A DNA stretch of 64,000 bases from VGTK01 sp046327915 (GTDB lineage Bacteria; Desulfobacterota; Binatia; UBA12015), in contig JAXLXO010000008.1 of assembly GCA_046327915.1 (NCBI GenBank), positions 124,001 through 188,000 on the forward strand. The letters are read 5' to 3'. Of this stretch, positions 1-7,488 are shown piece after piece. Every line of letters begins with the position of its first letter. Position 1 is the first letter of the stretch. Made by a program: the position numbers and the translations under genes. The notes under the pieces are model-generated. The model ran no database searches, was not told the origin of the DNA, and saw only the letters and a list, made by a program, of their open reading frames with translations.

Positions 1-386
1 CGAGCCAGGGCGAGGCGCACCTGCTCGCGCATCTTCACGAGCACCACGGCGAGGCGACCGTCGCCGAGCTGCACAGCGCGTGGGCACACAGGCGCTCGAC
101 GCTGACCGACATGCTCGACCGCCTCGAACGCCGCGGGCTCGTCCGTCGCACGCCGTCGGAGCAGGACCGACGCTCGGTGCGGATTCGCGTGACCGCCAAG
201 GGCAGCCGTCTCGCGGCCGGTGTCCACGCCGAGCTCGTCGCACTCGAGGCGCAGCTGATCGGTCGCGCCGGCGACAGGGCGGTGCGTTCGTTCGCGACGG
301 TCGCCGAGGACATCGCGGGCACAGCCGAGGAGCTCGCCAGCGCCGAGGGAACGCGTGCGCGTCCGCGGCGCCGGGCAGCGTCGTGA
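1..386 (+). CDS. MarR-family transcriptional regulator, 5' end missing
   Basis: Partial gene; the open frame enters from the left edge (first whole codon at base 3) and ends at TGA 384-386, leaving 127 residues. The visible part has the MarR winged helix: a recognition helix (HRRSTLTDMLDRLERRGLV) followed by the wing RTPSEQDRRSVRIRVTAKG, whose Asp-Arg-Arg is the family signature. The C-terminal dimerisation helices follow and a basic tail ends the protein. MarR proteins bind DNA as dimers and usually repress neighbouring genes, releasing on ligand binding. Its stop overlaps the next gene's GTG by the four bases GTGA, so the two are probably co-translated and the regulator may control that membrane protein. 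The N-terminal helix lies outside the window. Confidence 0.85.
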   Translation, partial: SQGEAHLLAHLHEHHGEATVAELHSAWAHRRSTLTDMLDRLERRGLVRRTPSEQDRRSVRIRVTAKGSRLAAGVHAELVALEAQLIGRAGDRAVRSFATVAEDIAGTAEELASAEGTRARPRRRAAS

Positions 387-1234
387 CGACGCCCGACGAC
401 GACGCATTCCTCGCCGCCGTCGCTGCGGGCGAGAAGCCGGGCGGACGCTTCGCGCACGAGGACCACCTGCGTCTCGCGTGGATCGTGCTGCGGCGGGACG
501 GCCTCGCGCGCGGCGAGGAGCGCATCGCAGATCTCGTCCGCCACCTCGCCGCCGCTCTCGGAGCACCGGGCCGGTATCACGAGACCGTCACCCGCGCGTG
601 GACGCGCCTCGTCGCAGCGTCCCTGTCGGGAACGCCGGGCGACACGAGCTTCACGCAGTTCCTCGCCGCCAATCCCGCCCTCGCGAGCCGCGACGGCCTC
701 GCCCGCCACTACAGCCCCGGACTGCTCGCAACGGCGGAGGCGCGCGAGCGGTGGGTGGCGCCGGATCGCGCGCCGCTGGCACACATGCCCTTCGACTCGC
801 TCACGCGGGCGCGTCTCGACGTTCGCGCGCGACGGTTGCGCACCGCGTTCCTGGTCGGCGCCATCACGGACGCGCTCGCGCTGATCCCGATGCTGATCCC
901 GTCGATGTCGTTCATCCTGTGGGGCTTCGAGGACCCCACCGCGCCCTACCGCTTCGCGATGGGCTACGCGGCGAGCCTGATGCTGGCGTGGACGGCGCTT
1001 CTCCTCTGGGCGGCGCGGCGCCCACTGGAGCGCGCCTTTGTCGCCCCGCTCACCGTGCTGGTGATCTACGGACTGGTCGCGACGGAGCTGCTGGGCGTCG
1101 TCGCCGGCGACATCGCGCGCTGGCGGATGCTTCCGACTCTGATCCTGCAGGCCGTGCTGCTGTGGCTCTTCGCCAGCGCGTATCACGGGTGGCGGATCGC
1201 ACCGTCGACGTCCCACGATGCCGCGTCCGCCTGA
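383..1234 (+). CDS. Soluble N-terminal domain fused to a four-TM membrane domain, function unknown
   Basis: 283 residues from a GTG that overlaps the MarR stop. Residues about 1-130 form a soluble all-alpha domain with the motif FAHEDHLRLAW, which I recall from stand-alone conserved hypothetical proteins of about 130 residues. From about residue 150 four hydrophobic helices follow (around AFLVGAITDALALIPMLIPS, MGYAASLMLAWTALLLWAA, APLTVLVIYGLVATELLGVV and MLPTLILQAVLLWLFASAY). The frame is continuous across the join, so it is a true fusion unless an assembly error merged two genes; the Met at the LAHMPFDSL junction would be the start of the second part. No catalytic motif is recognised. The TetR gene downstream starts 17 bases before this stop, so MarR, this gene and TetR look like one unit. 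Function not assigned. Confidence 0.7.
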   Translation: MTTPDDDAFLAAVAAGEKPGGRFAHEDHLRLAWIVLRRDGLARGEERIADLVRHLAAALGAPGRYHETVTRAWTRLVAASLSGTPGDTSFTQFLAANPALASRDGLARHYSPGLLATAEARERWVAPDRAPLAHMPFDSLTRARLDVRARRLRTAFLVGAITDALALIPMLIPSMSFILWGFEDPTAPYRFAMGYAASLMLAWTALLLWAARRPLERAFVAPLTVLVIYGLVATELLGVVAGDIARWRMLPTLILQAVLLWLFASAYHGWRIAPSTSHDAASA

Positions 1235-1775
1235 CGAGAAGCGTCGCCGCGCGCTGCTCGACGCCCTGGTCGACGCGTTCGCTGCGGGCGGCATCGGCGG
1301 CCGCTCGCTGCGCGAGGTCGCGGACGCGGTCGGCACCAGCCACCGCATGCTGCTGCACCACTTCGGCTCGCGCGACGAGCTGCTGCTCGCGATCGTGAAC
1401 GAGGTCGAGCGACGGCAGGCGGCAGAACTCGGCGCGCTGCCCGACGATCCCGCCGACGCGATGGCCGCGATGTGGAAGATCCTGCGCCAGCCGCGGCTGC
1501 GGCCCTTCGCCCGTCTGTTCTTCGAGTGCTACGCGCGCGCCGCACACGGCGAGGAGCCATTCACGCGCATGCTGCCCGGCGCGATCGACGGCTGGCTCGC
1601 GGCACTCGACGCGCGCAGCGACGGCAAGGGCGATCCGGCGCTCGCGCGCCTCGGCCTCGCCGTCTTCCGCGGGCTGCTGCTCGACCTCGTCGCGAGCGGC
1701 GACGAGCGCGGCGTCGACGCGGCGGCCGACCGCTTCGTCAAGCTGCTGCGCGGCGCCGCGCGGCGCCGGAGCTAG
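1218..1775 (+). CDS. TetR/AcrR-family transcriptional regulator
   Basis: 185 residues. Residues 1-55 are a TetR DNA-binding domain: KRRRALLDALVDAFAAGG leads into a helix-turn-helix with RSLREVADAVGTSHRMLLHH and the usual F-G-S-R-D-E-L-L turn. The C-terminal part is a helical ligand/dimer domain of ordinary length. TetR proteins are mostly ligand-relieved repressors of adjacent genes. The start lies inside the 3' end of the preceding fusion gene, suggesting co-expression with it and with the upstream MarR gene. Its stop overlaps the convergent PaaK-like gene by four bases, so there is no room for a dedicated terminator between them. Confidence 0.85.
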   Translation: MPRPPDEKRRRALLDALVDAFAAGGIGGRSLREVADAVGTSHRMLLHHFGSRDELLLAIVNEVERRQAAELGALPDDPADAMAAMWKILRQPRLRPFARLFFECYARAAHGEEPFTRMLPGAIDGWLAALDARSDGKGDPALARLGLAVFRGLLLDLVASGDERGVDAAADRFVKLLRGAARRRS

Positions 1776-3070
1776 CGTCCGAGCGGAACGAAGGGCCGCG
1801 CCTTGCCCGACGGTCCCGGCTCGATCGACGTCGTCACCTCGACGTCGAAGCGCGCCCGTTCGCCGAGTGCCGCGCGGGCCGCGGCCTCGATCGCGGTGAC
1901 CTTCGCCGCGTCCGGCGCGCCGAGCGGAACGATCCGCAGGACGATCGAGCGCGCGCCGCGCTGCACGAGCTGCTGCTGCCGGACCCACGCGAGGTGCGAT
2001 CGCACGACGTTCAGGATCTCCCAGGGGTGCAGCACGCCCCCGTCACCGAGATCGAAGCCGTCGATGGTGCGGCCGCAGACGTCGAGCAGGGTCGAGAGCG
2101 CGGCCCCGCACGGGCACGGCGCCGGTCCGCGCACCGCGACGTCACCGACGCGATAGCGCACGAGCGGCATGGCACGCGAGAACAGGCTGGTCGCGACGAC
2201 GTCGCCGCGCTCGCCGACCGCGACCTCGCGGCCGTCGGGTCCGACGACTTCGATCACGTGGGCGTCGTCGCACACGTGGTAGGTTCCGGCGCCGGCCGGA
2301 CACTGCCAGGCGATCAGGTTGAGCTCGTTGCAGCCGTAGAAGTCGACGATCGGCGCGCCCAGCGCCGCGATCCGCGCGCGGAGCGGCGGCGTCAGGAGCT
2401 CGCCGCCGGTCATCACCAGCCGCGGCCGGACCCCGTGCTCCGCAGCGGTGTCGGCGAAGCGTGCGACCACGCTGGTCATGCCGGCGACGGTGTCGGGACG
2501 GAACGCCGCGACCGACGCTCCCGCGTCGTTCCCGAGGCCGTCGAAGACGCGCCGCGGCCAGAGACCGGCGCGCCGCGTGAGGCGGATCGCGAGCGGCTCG
2601 TCCCCGGGCCGCTCCGTCAAGCGAAAGTCGAGCATCGCGAGCCGGTCGTACGGGCGGTGGCCGCACCAGCGGAGCGCGCGCCAGCGGAACGCGTTGAGCA
2701 GGCGCTCCTCCGCCCACGTGCGCTTGACGACCATCCGCTCGCCCGTCGAGCCGCTGGTCGTGCGGTCGACGAGGGATCCGGGCGCGACGCCACGCGCGAG
2801 CACCTGATCCTGCCCTGCGTCGCGGTAGTCGCGCTTCGTCGTCGTGGGCAGGCGCGCGAGATCGCTCACGCCACGGACGTCCTGCGGCGCGATGCCGGCG
2901 TCGCGCAGCAGGCGCGCCACGAACGGGACCCGTTCCCCGGAGTCCGCGAGCAGCTGCCGCAGCGCCGCGTCACGGCGCCGCTCGAGCACCGCGCGCTCCG
3001 ACGGCACGCGCTCCGTCAGCGCGAGCGCGAGCATCCGGAGCGGCGTCGCGCCGGTCATCGCGCCGGACAT
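1772..3070 (-). CDS. Phenylacetate-CoA-ligase-like (PaaK/CapK-type) adenylate-forming enzyme, third gene of a bsh-type operon
   Basis: 432 residues from the ATG whose A is the last base of the upstream bshA stop (TGATG overlap); a Met nine codons further up is in frame but would invade bshA. It belongs to the ANL adenylate-forming superfamily, PaaK-like branch: ATP-binding loop TTSGSTGER (about 104-112), A5-type YGCNEL, the RYRVGD hinge region, a PCPCGAA cysteine cluster typical of PaaK relatives, and the C-terminal GPSGKARPFVP with the catalytic Lys. Such enzymes activate a carboxylate as an AMP ester and pass it to a thiol or amine. The position directly after bshB1 and bshA is where bshC might be expected, so I infer a role in the thiol pathway, perhaps forming an amide. 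An unrelated acyl-CoA ligase role cannot be excluded. No BshC-like gene is seen in the window. Confidence 0.8.
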   Translation of the reverse strand: MSGAMTGATPLRMLALALTERVPSERAVLERRRDAALRQLLADSGERVPFVARLLRDAGIAPQDVRGVSDLARLPTTTKRDYRDAGQDQVLARGVAPGSLVDRTTSGSTGERMVVKRTWAEERLLNAFRWRALRWCGHRPYDRLAMLDFRLTERPGDEPLAIRLTRRAGLWPRRVFDGLGNDAGASVAAFRPDTVAGMTSVVARFADTAAEHGVRPRLVMTGGELLTPPLRARIAALGAPIVDFYGCNELNLIAWQCPAGAGTYHVCDDAHVIEVVGPDGREVAVGERGDVVATSLFSRAMPLVRYRVGDVAVRGPAPCPCGAALSTLLDVCGRTIDGFDLGDGGVLHPWEILNVVRSHLAWVRQQQLVQRGARSIVLRIVPLGAPDAAKVTAIEAAARAALGERARFDVEVTTSIEPGPSGKARPFVPLGR

Positions 3071-4182
3071 CACGCCGGCCGTCGCGCGGCTCCGCACGCC
3101 CGGCGCTCGGCCTCGCGGTAGAAGCTCGCATAGCGCGGCACGATCCGCGTCACGTCGAAGCGCTCGACCGCGATGCGGCGCCCGGCCTCGCCCATCGCAC
3201 GCGCGCGATGCCGGTCCGCGAGGATTCCGAGAATCGCCGAGGCCATTCCGTCCACGTCACCGACGGGCAGCAGACGTCCGCACACGCCGTCCTCGACGAC
3301 CTCCGGAACGCCGCCGGCGCGGCTCGCGACCACCGGCACGCCGCAGCTCATCGCCTCGAGTGCTGCGACCCCGAACGACTCGGAGGCGCTCGGCATCAGC
3401 AGCACGTCGGCGCGCGCGAGAAAGTCCGCGACCCGGAGCTGCTCGCCCGCGAGTTCGACGCGGTCGGCGACACCGAGCTTCGCCGCACGGTCGCGCACGG
3501 TCGCCGCGTCCGGCCCGTCACCGACGATCAGGAGGCGGCAGGGCGTGCGGTCCGCAACGCGCGTCAGGACGTCGACGCAATCGGCCGCGCGCTTGACGGG
3601 GCGGAGGGTCGAGACGTGCAGCAGCGTCCGCTCCGGACGATCCGCGCCCGAGATCGCCGCGCACGGCCGGAACGCGTCGGGGTCGACGAAGTTCGGGATC
3701 ACGTGCGGTGGCGCCACGCCGAAGACCGCGACCGCCGCGTCCGCGAGCGCACGCGACACCGCGGTCACGCCGTCGCTCGCCGCGATCGCGCGGCCGATCG
3801 CGGCGCGCGCCGACGCGTCGCCGGCGGACGCGGTCACGTCCGTTCCGTGCAGCGTCGAGACCACCGTCAGCCGATGCCGGCCTTCGAGCAGGTCGCGGGC
3901 GAGGCACGCGACGACCGCGTGCGGCGCCGCGTAGTGCGCGTGCAGCACGTCGAGCCGCTCCGCGAGCGCGACGTCTGCGACGCTTCGCGCCGCCACCGCG
4001 GGATCCCCCTCACCGCACAGCGCGTGGAACCGGATCCCGTTCGGCAGCGGGTCGAGCCGGAACGGACGCGCCGGTGCGATCACGTGCACCGCGTGCCCCT
4101 GTCGAGCGAGCTCGCACGCGAGCCCCGTGGCGACGGTTCCGCTGCCGCCCGCGGACGCGAAGCACAGCACGCCGACGTTCAT
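3070..4182 (-). CDS. bshA: N-acetyl-alpha-D-glucosaminyl L-malate synthase BshA (GT4 family)
   Basis: 370 residues, GT-B glycosyltransferase of family GT4. BshA transfers GlcNAc from UDP-GlcNAc to L-malate, the first step of bacillithiol synthesis. The N-terminus matches the BshA pattern closely: GVLCFASAGGSGTVATGL, then PARPFRLDPLPNGIRFHAL, LDVLHAHYAAPHAV and the STLHGTDVT block that separates BshA from general GT4 enzymes. The C-terminal nucleotide-sugar domain has LHVSTLRPVKRAADCV, LLIVGDGP and the ESFGVAALEAMSCGVPVV motif with the catalytic Glu. The length fits the family (about 375). The ATG overlaps the bshB1 stop and its stop overlaps the next ATG, both as TGATG, so all three genes should be translationally coupled. 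BshA rather than a generic mannosyltransferase is supported by both motifs and neighbour. Confidence 0.85.
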   Translation of the reverse strand: MNVGVLCFASAGGSGTVATGLACELARQGHAVHVIAPARPFRLDPLPNGIRFHALCGEGDPAVAARSVADVALAERLDVLHAHYAAPHAVVACLARDLLEGRHRLTVVSTLHGTDVTASAGDASARAAIGRAIAASDGVTAVSRALADAAVAVFGVAPPHVIPNFVDPDAFRPCAAISGADRPERTLLHVSTLRPVKRAADCVDVLTRVADRTPCRLLIVGDGPDAATVRDRAAKLGVADRVELAGEQLRVADFLARADVLLMPSASESFGVAALEAMSCGVPVVASRAGGVPEVVEDGVCGRLLPVGDVDGMASAILGILADRHRARAMGEAGRRIAVERFDVTRIVPRYASFYREAERRACGAARRPA

Positions 4183-4928
4183 CAGGGCAGCGGATCCGAA
4201 GGACGCGCGAGCACGCGCACGGGGTCGTCGACGAGCAGCGTGTCGCGGACGAAGAACGCCTCGCCCACGCGCGCCTGGACGAGCGAGCCGTAGTAGCGGT
4301 GCCGCGCGTCGAGGCGCTCGAGGAATCCCGCGGCCGAGACCGCGGACGGCGGCGCAGTGCTCGCAGGGTCGTACAACTGCGTGCGGTGGCAGAGGATCGC
4401 GTCGCGGCGCGCGTCGGCGAAGTCGCTCACGTCGACGACGAAGCTCGGCGCCACCGACGCGGGCAGACCGAAGTGCGCGACCGCGGACGGCCGGTGCGCG
4501 GCGAGACCGTCCGCACCCGGCGCGAACTTCGCCACGCCGGCGAGGTAAGCGGCCGCGACCACCGCACGCGCGGCCGCGGCGTGATCCGGGTGCGGCTGGT
4601 CGGGATGGTGCGTGAGCACGAGCCGCGGACGCAGCCGGCGCAGCACCTCGACGATCGCGCTCCGCCCGCGCTCCGAGTCGTCGAGCCGCGCGTCGCCGAG
4701 GTCGAGCGACTCGCGGTGCGCGAGCCGCAGGACGCCGGCGGCGCGCTCGGCCTCCGCCGCGCGCTCGTCCGCGGTGCCGCGCGTCGCGGCCTCGCCGCGC
4801 GTAAGGTCGACGATCCCGGTCGTGTAGCCGAGGGCCGCGAGCCGCAGCAGCGTTCCGCCCGCGAACAGCTCGACGTCGTCCGGGTGGGCGCCGATCGCGA
4901 GGACGTCGACGCTGTCGGCGCGCGGCAT
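4182..4928 (-). CDS. bshB1: N-acetylglucosaminyl-malate deacetylase BshB1 (LmbE/PIG-L family)
   Basis: 248 residues from ATG 4928; an upstream in-frame ATG would overlap the divergent gene's leader and adds nothing conserved. LmbE-like zinc deacetylase: AIGAHPDDVEL (His15, Asp18 as metal ligands and Asp17 as probable base) and the later HPDHAAAARAV that supplies another His ligand. BshB1-specific features are DLTRGEAATRGT, the FVVDVSDFADARRDAI region and the C-terminal GEAFFVRDTLLVDDP. It should remove the acetyl group from GlcNAc-malate to give GlcN-malate, the second step of bacillithiol synthesis. First gene of a coupled three-gene operon; 88 bp separate it from the divergent GH172 gene. 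A related deacetylase of another small thiol or glycolipid is possible, but adjacency to bshA makes BshB1 most likely. Confidence 0.87.
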   Translation of the reverse strand: MPRADSVDVLAIGAHPDDVELFAGGTLLRLAALGYTTGIVDLTRGEAATRGTADERAAEAERAAGVLRLAHRESLDLGDARLDDSERGRSAIVEVLRRLRPRLVLTHHPDQPHPDHAAAARAVVAAAYLAGVAKFAPGADGLAAHRPSAVAHFGLPASVAPSFVVDVSDFADARRDAILCHRTQLYDPASTAPPSAVSAAGFLERLDARHRYYGSLVQARVGEAFFVRDTLLVDDPVRVLARPSDPLP

Positions 4929-5016
4929 CGGCGCGTCATAGCCCCGCTCCCGTCGCGTGTCGATCATCGACCGCCGCCCCGCGGACCTGATACGCCCGCA
5001 CGAGGAGGAAACGACC

Positions 5017-6120
5017 ATGGACTTCGGATCCGGCAGCCTCGCGAACCTCGCCCGCATCCGCGACTACGAGAGCCAGCGGCTGTCGTCGTGGGATCGCACC
5101 GGCGGCAACCGCGACTGCCTGATCGTCCCGCCCGGCGAGCGCGCCACGCTCGGCGAGGTCTCCGGGGCGGGCATCGTCAAGCACATCTGGATGACCATGA
5201 TGTCGTGGCCGGCCGAGGAGCACGAGCTGCGGCAGACGGTGCTGCGCATGTGGTGGGACGGTGCGGAGCGGCCGAGCGTCGAGGTCCCGCTCGGCGACTT
5301 CTTCGGCATCGGCTTCGGGCTGCGGCGCAACTTCAGCTCGCTGCCGCTGCAGATGAGCCCGCAGGAGGGACGCGGCTTCAACTGCTGGTTCCCGATGCCG
5401 TTCGCCGACGGCGCGCGCTTCGAGATCGAGAATCAGGGCACGCAGACGCGCTTCTTCTACTTCTACGTGGACTGGGAGCAGCATCGCGCGATCGACCCGC
5501 AGCTCGGACGCTTCCACGCGTGGTGGAATCGCGTGTCGCGCACCGCCGGCACCGCGCTCGAGGACGGCTACTCGCGTGAGGACTACGGCTACTCGGAGAA
5601 GCGTCCGGCGGGCCCCGGCTTCGCGATGACCGGACCGTGGCAGAGGCCCAACCTCGACGGCGCGCGCAACTACGCGATCCTCGACGTGCGCGGCGACGGG
5701 CACTACGTCGGCTGCAACCTCAACGTCGACGTCTTCGAGCGCCAGGTGAACGACTGGTACGGCGAGGGCGACGACATGATCTTCGTCGACGACGAGCCGT
5801 GGCCGCCGCGCCTGCACGGCACCGGCACCGAGGACTACTTCAACACCGCCTTCTGCCCGAAGGAGGAGTTCAGCGCGCCCCATCATGGCTTGACGGTGTA
5901 CAGCGGGACCGAGGACTGGCCGTGGGGCGGGAAGAACTCGATGTACCGCTTCCACGTCGAGGATCCGATCCGCTTCCGCCGCGCGCTGCGCGTGACGATC
6001 GAGACCGGGCACAACAACGCGCTCGCGAACGACTACTCGAGCACGGCGTACTGGTACCAGCGCGGCGTCAATCAAGAGCTGTCGCCGCTGCCGCCGGTCG
6101 AGGCGCGGCTGCCGCGCTGA
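5017..6120 (+). CDS. DUF2961 protein, glycoside hydrolase family 172-like
   Basis: 367 residues from the ATG preceded by a strong ribosome site (GAGGAGGAAACG, 15-4 bases upstream); an in-frame ATG 60 bases earlier lacks one. The protein matches DUF2961: early ESQRLSSWDRTGGNRD, VSGAGIVKHIWMTM, then the central SMPF-type region NCWFPMPFADGARFEIEN, YFYVDWEQ and the C-terminal LHGTGTEDYFNTAFCP, in which the paired acidic residues are conserved. DUF2961 was reclassified as GH172, with members acting on fructofuranosyl or D-arabinofuranosyl linkages. No signal peptide is visible, so it is probably cytoplasmic. It is divergent from the bsh operon across 88 bp and may share regulation. Substrate cannot be told from sequence. 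Confidence 0.85.
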   Translation: MDFGSGSLANLARIRDYESQRLSSWDRTGGNRDCLIVPPGERATLGEVSGAGIVKHIWMTMMSWPAEEHELRQTVLRMWWDGAERPSVEVPLGDFFGIGFGLRRNFSSLPLQMSPQEGRGFNCWFPMPFADGARFEIENQGTQTRFFYFYVDWEQHRAIDPQLGRFHAWWNRVSRTAGTALEDGYSREDYGYSEKRPAGPGFAMTGPWQRPNLDGARNYAILDVRGDGHYVGCNLNVDVFERQVNDWYGEGDDMIFVDDEPWPPRLHGTGTEDYFNTAFCPKEEFSAPHHGLTVYSGTEDWPWGGKNSMYRFHVEDPIRFRRALRVTIETGHNNALANDYSSTAYWYQRGVNQELSPLPPVEARLPR

Positions 6121-6142
6121 CGGCGGCCGCGCGCCGAGGCGC

Positions 6143-6970
6143 TCAGACGCTCGCCGACTGCCCGCGGTCGTCGCCGTGCGAACGCAGCTCGGCCGCGCCC
6201 GCGTCGCGCGACTCCGCGTCCACGACGCTGCCGCCGATCGTGCGGTGCATGCCGAGGATCACCGCACGCGTGCGGTCGCGCAGCTCGTCGACGCGCTCGC
6301 CCTCGCTGCCGTCAGGCGCGGGACGCAGCGGCGCACCGATCTTGACCGCGACGTGGCGCAGCACGCCGTGCCCGAGGTCGAAGGCGCCCTTCTGCATCAG
6401 CTGGTGCGTGCCGTCGAGCGCGATCGGCACGATCGGAACGTTCGCGGCGACCGCCGCCGAGAACGCGCCGGCCTTGAACGGCCGCACGATGCCGTCCTCG
6501 CTGCGCGTGCCTTCGGGGAAGATCAGCAGCGGCTTGCCGCGCGAAAGCACCTGCCGGAAGCGCTCGACGACGGCGGCGGCGGCTTCCGGTCCCGCACCGC
6601 GATCGACCGGCACGTGTCCCGAGAGGCGCAGGTGCCAGCCGAGGATCGGGATTCTCATCAGCGAGCGCTTCGCCGCCCACTTGTAGTCGCCCGGGAGCAC
6701 GCTGCCGAGGACCAGGATGTCGACCAGGCTCTGGTGGTTCGAGCAGTAGATGAACGGTCCGTCCTGCGGCACGTTCTCGAGGCCGCTCGCGTCGACCTGG
6801 ATGTCGAGGCCGCGCACGCTCGACTTGCACCACGCGCGCATCGCCCAGAGGCTCGCGCGGTGCTCGCGCGTCAGCGGACCGACGCCGAGCGAGACCGCTC
6901 CGTACCCCACCGTGCGCGCGACGAACGGCACCCAGTGCGTCGTCGCGCGGACCGCCTCCCTGAGCTTCAT
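6143..6970 (-). CDS. 1-acyl-sn-glycerol-3-phosphate acyltransferase (PlsC family)
   Basis: 275 residues. Canonical lysophosphatidate acyltransferase motifs: block I SNHQSLVDILV (NHX4D, His catalytic), block II around the GHVPVDRG stretch, block III LLIFPEGTRSEDG, and block IV VPIVPIALDGT. It would transfer a fatty acyl group to lysophosphatidate at the inner membrane. An N-terminal hydrophobic stretch (GYGAVSLGVGPL) may associate with the membrane. The C-terminal 30 residues (from VILGMHRTIGGSV on) are a variable tail. It is convergent with the GH172 gene (22 bp between stops) and stands alone; the upstream intergenic region has no obvious operator. A second, atypical member of the superfamily lies at 37049-37750. 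Confidence 0.88.
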   Translation of the reverse strand: MKLREAVRATTHWVPFVARTVGYGAVSLGVGPLTREHRASLWAMRAWCKSSVRGLDIQVDASGLENVPQDGPFIYCSNHQSLVDILVLGSVLPGDYKWAAKRSLMRIPILGWHLRLSGHVPVDRGAGPEAAAAVVERFRQVLSRGKPLLIFPEGTRSEDGIVRPFKAGAFSAAVAANVPIVPIALDGTHQLMQKGAFDLGHGVLRHVAVKIGAPLRPAPDGSEGERVDELRDRTRAVILGMHRTIGGSVVDAESRDAGAAELRSHGDDRGQSASV

Positions 6971-7064
6971 CCCCGCTCGACGCTAACAAGCCCGTGGCCC
7001 GCTCGAAACGGTGTCCTTGCCCGCACGCGCCAGCGCGCGACCGGGCCCGCGAAGGCGCCCGACG

Positions 7065-7475
7065 TCAGCTCGGCAGCTCGAGCCGCCCGCCGCGCCGGTC
7101 GTCCCGCGCGAGCCACCAGGCCCACGCGATCAGGACGAACTGCAGCGGCAGGCGCAGCCATGCGGCCGTCTGCGACGGCTGTCCTGCGGCCGGAGGCGGG
7201 TCGAACTGCACGTTCGCCATCGCCATGTGGACGTTCGCGGGGAACACCGCGACGAAGAGCGCGATCGCTCCCCACGCGGCGAGACGCTGCGTCGCCGGCA
7301 CCAGCAGCCCGATGCCGAGCGCGATCTCGATGACGCCCGAGACGTACACGATCTCCCAGTGCCACGGCAGGTACGGCGGCATGATCTGCACGAAGAACCA
7401 GGGGTCGCGGAAGTGCATCACGCCGGCGCCGATCAGGACGGCGGCGAGCAGCACGCGGAGCACGGTCTTCACCAT
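7065..7475 (-). CDS. DoxX-family membrane protein
   Basis: 136 residues with four predicted hydrophobic helices (VLLAAVLIGAGVMHF, EIVYVSGVIEIALGIGLLV, WGAIALFVAVFPANVHMAMA and LPLQFVLIAWAWWLARD). The pattern G-x-MHFRDPWFFVQIMPPYLPWH followed by a GxxE-containing second helix is typical of DoxX-like proteins, which sit in the inner membrane and have been linked to thiol/redox homeostasis in some lineages. A GAGGAGG site precedes the ATG. The start lies 13 bp after the LLM oxidoreductase stop, so the two are almost certainly one transcript. Exact function is unknown. Confidence 0.82.
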   Translation of the reverse strand: MVKTVLRVLLAAVLIGAGVMHFRDPWFFVQIMPPYLPWHWEIVYVSGVIEIALGIGLLVPATQRLAAWGAIALFVAVFPANVHMAMANVQFDPPPAAGQPSQTAAWLRLPLQFVLIAWAWWLARDDRRGGRLELPS

Positions 7476-7488
7476 CGGAAACGCCTCC

